A stretch of 64,000 bases of DNA from Odontocerum albicorne (lineage: Eukaryota > Arthropoda > Insecta > Trichoptera > Odontoceridae). Position numbers and translations under genes: made by a program. The notes under the pieces were generated by a model. The model saw only the letters and a program-made list of their open reading frames with translations. It searched no databases and was not told the origin of the DNA. The stretch spans positions 29,393,549 through 29,457,548 of the forward strand of contig OX463848.1 of the NCBI GenBank assembly GCA_949825065.1, given 5' to 3'. This document shows, piece by piece, positions 1-12,000 of this stretch (positions within the stretch are counted from its first letter, which is position 1; each line of letters begins with the position of its first letter).

Positions 1-284
1 GATCGTTTAAAGTGGGGGCCAGTAGGCATACTTTTAGTCTGAATATTGGCATCGGTATTGTTCACCGAGATTTCTGGGCAATTATATTATATAAGTAATA
101 TGTTTGATCTAATGGGTCTGGTATTTTAAGCTCCGAGCAAGATTTAAAGAACAAATCCTCTGGTTGGAGGCGAAAAAATTCTAACAAAACTACAACACTT
201 TCTTTGTTTACATATGTTAGATCATTGGTTCCAGAAGTAGTAAAAAAGAGACAAATACTAAAAAAAAACACTTATTTGTTCCGT
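1..284. other. Left edge, no feature seen
   Basis: AT-rich single-copy DNA outside the duplicated block. No coding segment, tRNA-like or transposon motif recognised. Confidence 0.5.
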
Positions 285-1245
285 CTTCAAAATAATGTCA
301 AAAAACCGCTTTAGCAATTTGAGTAAACAATCGCTAAAAAAATGCGCAGAACTATAACCTTTTACAATAATATACATTTAGCACGTTTGGAATGAAGCAA
401 ACAATGAAATTTTTGACCTAACGACATCTATCCGAGAAAGATGGAATTTCTTTTCGGACAATATACTCGTAGTTAGAATATTAACATTTTGAAAATTGTA
501 TAACACTATGCACATAGCTCATCGGTAATAAAAAGCCCCTGATAAACCTTGATTTAAAAAAAAGATATAAATATCATCAGTTAACAACTTTTGCAATTAC
601 GGCTTTCTTCACAAAACCTTTTAGTTAATCCATCTCATTATGGAGTGTTTTATCAGAAGGGATTATAGAATAAGCGTTTACTGTCGAAGATAAGATATTT
701 TTAATACAATGATTTGACAAATAAAATAATTCTACATTAATCGATTAATTATTTAAAAAAGCAATCTACGATTGTTCAAGGGAAATTGTTACGAAAATAC
801 AAATAATGTGTTTACTTAGTAATGATAAAAATGAATTTATTAAGAGCCTCTCAGTTTTTAAAATCCACGTAATAAAAATTGAAACATAAAATTGATTTAC
901 TTTTAAATGAAAGGTAATTTTCTTCTCATGATGTATAGAGGAAGAAGTTATTTATATTGCGGTACATAAGCCTGCCCTTTAAAATGAAGTGAACAATATT
1001 ATCTCGTTTTTTTTTTGTGTACGGCATACGGCCCTAGATCTTTTGAGACCTGGCCTGTTGTATGTAGTTGTATACAATGTATAATTATTTTTGACTGCAG
1101 AGATTATACAAATCAGGTTCATGTTTTGATATTTATATACTTTATTGTAACATCTTGAATTTCTGTATTCACTCGCACAGAATTATAATTGTGTTTTGTT
1201 AAAAATGTTTATGGTCGAACTCGAGCGTAAATAAACAAATCATAG

Positions 1246-1374
1246 TATAAATAGGCCAAAACCCATACGATGGTTGTCGTCAAAGAAAGAATACGAGAAT
1301 TGAATTTTGAATACTAGAGAGCGAGAGAGGAATACTTGGATTCTCTCCGAAAGTAATTCAAAATTTGAATCTCG
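1246..1374 (+). promoter_or_regulatory. Candidate TATA promoter and short leader exon upstream of APN copy A
   Basis: TATAAATA at 1246-1253 with a GC-rich edge (GGCC) is followed about 120 bases later by a good splice donor, CTCG|GTGAGT, at 1375. A start of transcription near 1277 would give a leader exon of about 100 bases whose only ATG opens a 15-codon uORF. It lies 1.1 kb before the first recognised coding exon. It could equally be the promoter of a decayed element. Copy B has no counterpart. Confidence 0.35.
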
Positions 1375-1969
1375 GTGAGTCCGTGATACTGAACGAATTT
1401 TAAATACCTAGCTAACAATTTTTGAACTGGTATAAAAGGGGACGATGTATAAATGATATATATAAATAAATTTTACATTTATGAATATATATTTTCATAA
1501 ATGTAGAATTTGTTTTACTTCCGTGAATATTTCACGGGTTGCAACTAGTGAATATGAATTCGAGTATCATGAGCTCAGTATTACACGAGTATGGTTTTAA
1601 TAACCAACCGAAAATGAGAATATCAATAAAAAAATGTAAGGGAAGCGAAATCATCCCTCAGGGAATTTTTTTTTTAAAATAAATAGAACTCATTTTTGTG
1701 GAGACATTTTTTTTAATTTGCATGTTTATTAAACTACGAGTGCACTATCAAAAAGGAATAAATGTTAGTGTTAATGGATTTCATTGTCTTGGAACGTATA
1801 TATAGTCTACTAGAAAATTTGGAAATAATTGTTACCAAATTTTCACCTGGAGAATAAATAAATAGAAGATTTATTTTTCTTAAGAAATACTAATTTTCTA
1901 ATATTCCTTAACATTTTAGTAAATCTCGCGATCAGGTCAATTATGAATTTGATGTATCTCGCAGTTAAT

Positions 1970-2330
1970 TACAATACATACATACCCATACATGCCATCA
2001 CGCCATTTATCCATTGGAGTAGGCAGAGAGTAGAGAGTGCCAGTCTTTCCTACCACGACACACATATATTTAGCATCTTCTACATCCATATAACTTCTCA
2101 TACAGCTCCTAAAATTTCTCTTACTTTTTACAATTTCTTCTCTCAAAATTTTATACGCTTGATCTCATCTTTCCCTGGCCTTTTTCTACCACGTCTTCCA
2201 CTCTCATTTGCACTGTATATTTGTTTTCTTAGTATTTCTTTATGCATTCGTTCCACAAACTTAATATTATATATCTCGCATACATACTCTTTACCTAGTT
2301 AAAACATAAAAACTTTCTATGCATAAAATA
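1970..2330 (-). mobile_element. Non-LTR retrotransposon 3' fragment, recurrent family X
   Basis: Read on the - strand it codes for a decayed tail like RxCMRSYMDVEDAK..C..., the end of an ORF2-like polyprotein. The same tail recurs at 12640-13040, 41690-42010, 48790-49270, 51020-51400, 56410-56830 and 61340-61545, often next to CATA-rich simple sequence. Present upstream of copy A only. Confidence 0.6.
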
Positions 2331-2492
2331 TATTCCACGCGTTATTTATAGGCATTTACCCATTTAATATATCTTGTGTGTAATTACTACGCTCTTAACA
2401 TATTTATTTGGAAATTATACGTTTGTACGAGTATGTCTATACTGCCGATTTAAAAAAAATAATTTTTTTATATAATTTACTGATTGTTTCAG

Positions 2493-3009
2493 ATAAATAT
2501 CTCATAGCAATAGTGTTTGGAGGACTCTTCTTCCAAGCATGTGCAAACCTTCCTTTGGATCTCGGGGACTTGCCAGATGAGATTTTGCGAGCAAAAAAAG
2601 AAGCAGCTAAAGTAGAGTACAGGCTTCCAGAAAGCTTCAAAGTATGGTCTTATAATCTCACTATAAAGCCTTACTTTAAGGATGAAGAAAATAAAAAAGC
2701 ATTCACCTTTGATGGATCTGTAATAATAGATATACAACCTCTCAAGGATGGAGTCAAGGACGTAGTCATGCATTCCCAGGGATTGAGGATAAGTGAGATC
2801 GAAATGACCGCTCTTGCAGCCGCTGGAACCAAAATCACTATATCAAATACACATTTTGATGCTGTTCATAGCTTTTTGATATTGAATTTAACGGAATCTT
2901 TGGACAAAAATATAATATATAGAATTACTTTTCCCGTATATTCTGGAGACATTCAAGATGATATGACTGGATTCTACAGAAGTCACTACATTCAAAATGG
3001 AGAAGAAAA
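2493..3009 (+). CDS. APN: APN copy A, first recognised coding exon (signal peptide and domain I)
   Basis: A polypyrimidine tract and TTTCAG precede the exon, which opens in phase 1 and soon codes for a hydrophobic run ([16 protein letters not shown]) ending in a plausible signal-peptidase site. The reading frame is open about 85 bases further upstream, but only with a TTG start, and the acceptor is conserved in copy B while the upstream codons are not. I therefore take the acceptor as the exon edge. Domain I follows, with an N-glycosylation sequon NLT. The exon ends before GTAATA in phase 2. Confidence 0.88.
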
Positions 3010-6000
3010 GTAATATTTTATATTCCTTTTTCTGTATTATTTTATAACAAACTTCGATAAACAAATAGCTTATACAGTTTCCAAACTTCTATTGTCTTAG
3101 AAAGCTAAAATTTGAAGCAAGAAAAATGAACCTTTATTAATATTTTTTTAGTGTCCCACCTGGATTATAGTTATTCTGTTTTTTTCTGGTCCGCCTGATT
3201 TTTCACCTGTTTTCAATGTAGCTGCTAGGTTGATATAATATATGGGAGTCATAATTATTGTCATATAAGTTTGCTTCTAAAAAGTCTGACTCAAATATTG
3301 CAGACGATTTGTCTCTTTTTGTTCATGTACCTTAATGGGATGTCTGCATTGTATGTTTTGAATCTGTGTCTGAGAGATTTGTCAGAGGTGAGGAGTAGAA
3401 CTTTGAAGTCGATTTTTTCTTAATCTAATAAATTAATCGTTCCAAATCGATACAGTACGGTGGGGTCTTACAATAGAGCTTTTATTGCTGTTGGTCCGGT
3501 GGCGTTAAATGGTTTGTCTCTTAGTTTGGAGATACGGATGGCATGTGCAGCTTTAGGATGCACTTGAAGACCACCGTTTTTGGAGGTCTTATCAAAATTC
3601 ATAATAAAATGTAAACACTACACCTAAAGCTGAATGGGGAACTATCACACATTGGTAACTATCACATATTCTACAGTACAAAGGTTTTTCGTTTCACGCA
3701 ACAATCTCGTTAAACGGCACACTTAGTGTATGAATACTTTCCCGAAGCCCTGAAAATTTTACCATTTGTGAGATGAGTGATCCCGTTTTTAACCAACCGG
3801 TTTCTCATAATGCTTGGAATTAAATTAGACAAGCCTACCTTCATTTCATTTTCCACAATTAATTTCGAGCAATATTTGGTTTTTACTGCAGCTACAAAGG
3901 TGAGTCGTTGCAAAAATAATCAGGTTTTTCTGAGCTTTAGAACTCAAAAAAATATTTTTATTCTTTACTGATATAAAAAATTCACTAAGTTAAACTTACA
4001 AATCGTTTCCTATCATTGTGACAGGGGGTCAGTATATTGATCACCACCGTAGCCTAGTGGTAAGACTCCTGACTTCCAACTGGGGGTTTCGGGTTCGATC
4101 CCAATAATACCCAAAAAAATGTTGCCTGTCTAGTAAAATAGTTTGTTTGGAAACAAACAATACCCGTACCGAGCGGTAGTGTTACAAACACATTCATTGA
4201 CGAACCGCGAGATTCGTGCTTACTCTAGAGGTTCTAAGCAAGAAGGCTCGCTTACTTGGACCGAAGACAATACCATCCCTCGGTCACGCTCTTCAATATG
4301 TCTAAAATACTAAATTGGATTTATTGAAGAGCAGCATATGACAAAAAGGTTTTTGAATATTCCACGGCTCTCCTGGGGAATAATCGCGACCCCCATGGCG
4401 TCGAAACGCGATAGTAGTAAACCTCAACTCTACATGGTTTCAGGGGGAAAATTTCAACAAAAAAATAATATTGTAACAATTTGTAGAATGCTGAATGGTC
4501 ATCATCTAAACTAACTATATATTTTTGTGACATAAGAAAAGTTTATTAAGATCTATTGAACAGTCGATCCGGTTTTCTACCAAGTCAAACTCCGTCAACC
4601 TCTATCTTCAGTAGTATTTCTTAATGTCAAATAAGTAAAAAATATTTCAAAAATTTAAGTATCATTTATATATTTTTAAGCATTAGAAACGTTTATTTCA
4701 TTTTTACTTACAGCGACAACCTCCTAAAAAACTTAAAGCCGATGCCTTCAAAATATTTACATACTGACGTGATTTTTTTCTTCTATTTTCCTCCTTCAAA
4801 ACTAAAACTTAGGCAACTTTTTAGGTTAATTTCTTTATCGCATTTAATTTATCTTTATATTATTATTTTCGAGTACTTGCGTAGCATCATGTGATTTTTT
4901 TACAATTATAGCACATGTATACCAAGTTTTTTTTAAATACTTCTTTGTTACATTTATTCTTTCAGGTGGTTAGGTACAACTCAAATGCAGCCAACTGAAG
5001 CACGTAAAGTATTCCCGTGTTTCGATGAACCAAAATACAAAGCATCTATTAATCTCACCATCTATCGGCCGAAAGAATTCAAAAACTCTCTATCCAATAT
5101 GCCCATGAAAAGCTTACCAGTCGAGGTGTAAGTAATTTTAAATACTCGTACATAAAAAAAAGTTGTATATAACATACATGAGTTATAAGTTAGACGTCTG
5201 CATTTCAATTGTTTTTCGTATATAAATGACTGTCGACTTCAATTATCGAAGAATGACGAAATAGACAATTGTTAAGAGCAAAGTATCCCCTTACTAAAAA
5301 CATTTCATTTTCAGCGATGGTAGAATGAAAGAGGAGTTCCATACAACGCCAAGAATGTCCACATATCTCCTTGCTTTCATCGTCTCTGAATTTGTAGCCG
5401 CCAAAGAGACAGATAATGATAATGCTGAGAAGTTTGGAGTATGGGCCAGACCTGATGCCAACAAACAAGGAGATTATTCTTTCGAAAATGGCATTAAACT
5501 TGTAAAAGCTATGGATGAATACACTGAGGTTCCATATTATAAAATGTCACCCAATTTAAAGATGGATCAAGCTGCTATACCAGACTTTTCTGCGGGTGCT
5601 ATGGAGAACTGGGGATTATTGATCTATAGGTAAATTTCACATACACATAACAAATATAATGCTCTCATAATGAAAGAAATGAAGAAAAAATGTGTATGTG
5701 TGTGTATATGTAAATACATTGATTTACAGGGAGCCCTTCCTAATGTACGACAGCAGCGAGACTTCATCAAGGTACATGCAACAGGTCAACACAATCCTGT
5801 CGCACGAGATAGCGCATATGTGGTTTGGGGACTACGTCACCTGCCACTGGTGGAGCGATACGTGGCTGAACGAAGGATTCGCCAGTCTCTTCGAATACAT
5901 GCTGCCAGACTTGGTTAGTTTATATTTGCATCTTCTGTGGTACTTTGGGAATGTTGAATCTTCTGTGGTGCTTTGGAATTCTAAAAATGGACGATTAGAC

Positions 6001-9000
6001 CAATTAGATATTGTGACGTTCTGTCAACTTTGACAATCTCGTGGCCTATTTAGTCAAGCGCTAGATACCTGGCCTAGGAGATTCGAGTTAGGTTCGCAAT
6101 GGATCCCAAAATGACTTATTTATTATCATTACGTATTAATCAAGTAACTTGTTTCTTGTCAGTTAGGAGAAATTATCACATCGCTCTAAATGTAAAACAA
6201 CAAAACATTATGCAAATAACGATTGATTTTAGTTTGAAAAGTCATTAAATTTAATTTTAAAATCGACAAAAGCTTTACTTATGACGATTAAAGCAGTTTT
6301 AAAATATATCGAATTTTAAAAAAAATATTTGAATCATTAGAAAACTCGTTCATATACCGTAAATGATACAAATTTTTCATAGGTTATTCAAATGCGTTTT
6401 CATCATCCGAAATATACATATTTTACAATAATTAAATAAATCATTGATTCTAGGTTCAAAATCTCAATCTCCAGATGGCTACGCAATTCTCGATTCAACA
6501 AGTTCAAAGAGCCTTACTGGCCGACACAAGTATCCACTCAGCTCCTCTCACAAACCTCAACGTGAATACCCCCGCAGAGATCAATGGACACTTTAGCACC
6601 ATATCTTACCAAAAAGGAGCTTCGGTCCTCAGGATGATAATGTTCTGGCTGAAGGAAAACAACTTTAAGGCGGCAATTACTAAATATTTAAACAATAAGT
6701 AAGGTTTGAAATTTTTGACTAACATGGGTAGCCGGCTTAAATTGCCAACCTGTATTTCAAAAATGATTGCTTATTACTCGTATTTCAAACAAGTTTTATG
6801 TTATGTTCCACATGTTATACGAGTGTAAAAACTTCATGTTTCAACTGTATATGATATTTCTCATTATTGTTTCTTATTGAAAAATTATTTCATTTTGCGC
6901 TAAAGACTAGGCATACATGTTCTCTGATAATGTTTATACATAACATGGAGCATATTGCAGTGACCTATCTTTGCAATTAAGTAATGTATCTATTTTTTGA
7001 GAGCCCTATAAATTTGCAATCATATTACGTCACATATTTAGAAATGACCTATACGTTTACAATTAAATAACTTCCCTTTCTTTGAAATGCCATAAAACGT
7101 TGCAGTCAAACAACATCCTTATGTAGGGGGCTATTTATATTTGCAATTAAGTAACGTCACTTATATGAATGTGCTCTATAAACTTAGCATTCCTTTAGTG
7201 TAGGTGCCCTTATAACCTTACAATTATATAACGTCCCTTATTAAATAGTGCCCTATAACTTCGCATTCAAGTACAATAACATCCCTTATTTAGGGGTGCT
7301 CAATAAGTTGACAATTAAGTAGTGTCATCATTTTGTATGTGCTTTACCAATATGCAATTAAATAGCGTCCCTTTTATGTTTGCTATTAATTAACATTTGT
7401 TTTTTGGTGCATTCCTCATATCTTTGCAATTAAGTACCGTTCCTTATTAAGAAGGGCTTAATAAGTATGCAATTTTGTATCATCTATAATTTGAGAGTGC
7501 CCTATATATTTGCAATTTAACATCTGAAATATGATTTTGAGCGTTTTATTTGTTGGTTATCATAAATTTCTATAGCACTACTTAGCAACACAATAAATAG
7601 TTCTATGTAAAAAAACTATGCCTAACGAAAGATTGTAGAAGATTAAAACTGCCGATCGTCTTGGAAGTTTAATATCCTTGCGATCGAATCCTAGAATTGA
7701 AGCTGTTAAGACTCTGCAGTTGCTTAAGTGAACCACTTGCACATGATAAACCATTACATCTACAAGTGTTTTCCATCCACAGGCTGACAGTCAGGAATAG
7801 TCTATCGTATCATATAAGTATGCAATTAAGTAACATCCTTTATTTGGGAGCGCCCTATGAATTTGCAATCATGTAACGTGCCTTATTTTTGGGTGTCATG
7901 TAACATTGTCCAAGATAACATTGTAAAAGTTTCCATTTGCTATCTGCGCTTCAAGCCATCAGATCGCTTGAGCCACTTCCAGAAATTTCTAGTTCTAAGC
8001 AACCTTAGAGGGATATGAGCTGGAACTAGGAAAGGCTGCTTTTCTATTTAGTCAACTATTATGGTGGTTACTATCTACATATTTAATATTGCATATTTTT
8101 TTATGCCTGAAGTGGCCTGAGGTGCTATCTGCACCTCAGGCCACTTCAGTCACGTCCAGAAATTTCTAACTCTAAGCAACATTGTAGGGTTATGAGCTGG
8201 AACTAGAAAGTGCTGCTGTTCTACATATCTAGTCAAATGTAATGGTGATTAAAATCTACATATTTAATGTCTGTGTATTATTTTAGTAAATTTGATGTCG
8301 TCACACCAGATATACTCTTCACAGTTCTGCAAGAACAAGTTTCTGCCGATGGAAGCGTCATTGAAAACAAAAAGGTTAAAGAAGTTATGTCATCCTGGAC
8401 CGAAATCTCTGGGTATCCACTTATTACCGTCAAAATTGATTACGACTCTGGAGATATGGAAATTACTCAGGCAAGTTGGTTTTAATACGTCTGTCTATAC
8501 AATATTAAAAATTTGGAATGAATATACGAAGGAATTAAATTTAAAAAAAAAACAATTTAGATCAAATTATTAAAACCAAATAAAAATACACATCAACATA
8601 TTAAAACAAAACGCGCGCGCACACACCACGCGCGCGCACAGCAAGCAAGCACGCACGTACGCAACACACACACACACACGAATGGTTCAACCACGTAGGA
8701 AGAATGAATGGTGAAAGTTATGTGGAAAATTATAGGCCTATATCAAAGTTACGAAGTCATGAAAAAATTGTGTTCGATGACTAATTACTAAATAATATGT
8801 TAATATTATTAAACTTAAATAAATCTTTTACCAGAAAGCTTACCATAATCAATCGCCCATACAATTTTAAAGGAGTTATAACGCTGTAAAAATATAAAGG
8901 ATTTAGGTATTCTTGAGGATCATAAACATACTCACCGATATCACATTGACTATTGTGTTGATAGGGCCAACAAGTTATTAGGTCTTATCACCGATATCAC

Positions 9001-12000
9001 ATTGACTATAGTGTTGATAGGCCAACAAGTTATTAGGTCTTATCACCGATATCACATCGACTATAGTGTTGATAGGGCCAACAAGTTATTAGGTCTTATC
9101 ACCGATATAACATTGACTATAGTGTTGTTAGGGCCAACAAGTTATTAGGTCTTATCACGCGGATAAAGATGCCGCGATTATAATCGAATCATTAAATTTA
9201 GTATTACATTTTAAAAAAAATAATGTTAGGAAAAGTACGTACGCTACTGGCAATAAGGAAAAAATAATTGCGCCATTGGCAATGAACAACGTTTCATTGC
9301 CATAAACTGTTGAATTTTTTTTAAATATTTTGTAGACATATTTCATATCATATTTGGTGCAAACCTTTTATAATACCGATTTATGAAACCATCTTTATTT
9401 AAAGTATTTGTGTGGGTGTGTGTTGTTCTAAAACCGTGAACCCTTTACCCAAAACATGTTTTCATACACGCTCTAAAAAGGTTGGCCACCCCTGGCTTAG
9501 AAAAGCTGCCTGGGAATTCACGTCCCAAAACGCATAAACTTAATACCATTGGAAGAAAGGAAAAATTACGAAGTTATGTTTTCATATTGATTTTCTTATA
9601 ATTATAGACAAGGTTTGTAAAGGAAGCTGAAGTAAATCCTCAAACATTGTACAAGGTTCCTTTGACATTCGCAACAAAATCGAATGCAAACTTTGGTGAT
9701 TTAACCCCAACCGCTATGCTCACTAGCAAAACAATGAACATCAACAAAGGATCCAAGGGTCACGAGTGGGTGGTGTTCAATAAGATGCAAATCGGTACGT
9801 TTTATCAAATTTCTTAATTTAATTATTTCTTGTCATTGAATACTGGAGATTGGACCTAGAGAAATCGTTTTTTTGGATTGTTTTTGAAATAAATTTTCTT
9901 TATATAGTATATGGGTTGAATATCATAATTCATAGTTGATTTCAATCATGTCATATGTACCTCGAACAATGTAAAATTTTCAAACCATTTAATCATTTTC
10001 CACGCTTGTTCTAGTCATATCTAATGAACGGTTAATGTTATATCCAATCAAATTAGTGTAAATGGTTTGAACTAAAATATTTAAACGGCTGTATTTTTTT
10101 TCTACCTCAATGTCGATATGAAGTACTATAACTATCTTATTCACCCGGCATAGGAATGAATGCCTTAAACTCTCATATCAATCAACAGAAACTGCATGCC
10201 ACGATCAAAGCTTTATCAAATTGTTTTAATTTCGGGACCTGGCGATATAACTATGGAACCAATAAACCATTTCAGCACAGAAATAACTCAGTAGCTATTG
10301 AAATAATTAAAAAATCTGTATCTACTTCTAGGATCCCTCAATTATGGAAGAAAGCACAGGCCCTCTTAAAACATGGCAAGGCAACAACTGCTAAAACATG
10401 GCAAGGCACCTATGCATATCGTTGCTTCGCTACACCTATCAATCATTTAAAAGGTTTCTATTACTTGACTGTCGCCAGTTAGTAAACTTATTTCAGAACA
10501 GACAAGATTCAGGTCAGGAAAATCATGCACTGGACGTATCCTCAATCTAACCCAACATATACGAGTATATGTACTAGATAGTTTCGAAGAACGAAATGTC
10601 ACCGCGGTTGCGTTTGTTGACATACTCGTATATGTTATACAGTCTATAATACACTTGACATTGGATTGCTAATATGGAAAGTGTATGTTTATCAGTTTGG
10701 TATTCACTTAACTCATCATTGACATCTTTCTGATTACTTGAAAATGATTGCTACATGACAATAAGTCCGCTAAGTTGTACGGTAATATATTACAGATACT
10801 CGTGAACTTTGTTAATTACGGATATTTTTTATTTCAGGTTATTACAGAGTGAACTATGATGATCATTCTTGGCAAATGTTGGAATCAGCTTTGAAGAACA
10901 ACAGGACTCAAATACATACTTTGAACAGAGCTCAAGTAAGTTGATAGTATTTCTCGACGAGAATTTAATTAAATTCAATATATGGTATTCACAAAATTTT
11001 CAATGAAACTACAGGTAACTCCTCGTTTCAGCAATAATTTTAATTATACCTTTCTTTGTTTCTTGAAAAATGGCCCCTAGTTTTATTATTTGAAAGAGTA
11101 AACGCTTGTTGTTGGGGACTGTAGTCTAACGGTTAGCATTTACGTTGAGAAAATGGGCATCCCAGATTTGACACCTGACTTCTATTGTTAAACCATTTTA
11201 CGTCTGTGTTTATGTTTTTCTATAGCTTATACATTGTTTATCATAAATTATTATAGCGCTATTAAGTAACATAAAAATAGCGCTATATAAAACCCCACCA
11301 AACGAAAATCTACAGCAAATTGAACCGGGTGATCATAACGGAAGTATAATTTCTATACCATGTTAGTTTTGTTTGTTGTTTATAGTTAAGGCATTAACGT
11401 TGTGGAGGTTTAAAGACATTGTAATTTATTTTTATCAAACACTGTTTATTCCACTTTTTTGTGACGGTATAACCCTACCGGTTTCAAGGCTTTCCCCTCA
11501 TCTTCAGGGAAGCGCAAACAAGTCTTGTTTGCGCTCCCCTGAAGATGAGGTGAAAGCCTCAAAACCGGTAGGGTTATACCGTCACAAAAAAGTGGAATAA
11601 ACAGTGTTTGATAAAAATAAATTACATGTTAGTTTTGGTTCTTTCTGAGGTGTAACGCCTTGCACAAATTGAACCAATGCATACACAGCGTTCTTCCATT
11701 CAAGAAATGCTTACAATCATATTCGATCTGAAGCGTTTGCCTAACGTATGATAATACGCTAATATCAAGTTATGACCTAGTAGATAAGACGCCTGTCTTC
11801 CAGTCCGGAAGTTGCGAGTTCGAATCTCGCTGGATTTTTGAAAAAAAGGAACCCAGATATTTTAAAAAAGGTTCTTGTATGGATTTCTACTGAACCTGAC
11901 AGACGTGATTGATTTAATAAAAGTGAGTACGAGTCCTGAGTTAAAAGCAACCTTGGAGAGAGTTGGCTCTCTAAACGAGTCCTGAGTTAAAAGCAACCTT

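Noticed and set aside
2408..2492. N-terminal extension of APN exon 1 (MEIIRLYEY...)
   Set aside because: Starts only at TTG, crosses a good splice acceptor, and the codons are not conserved in copy B.
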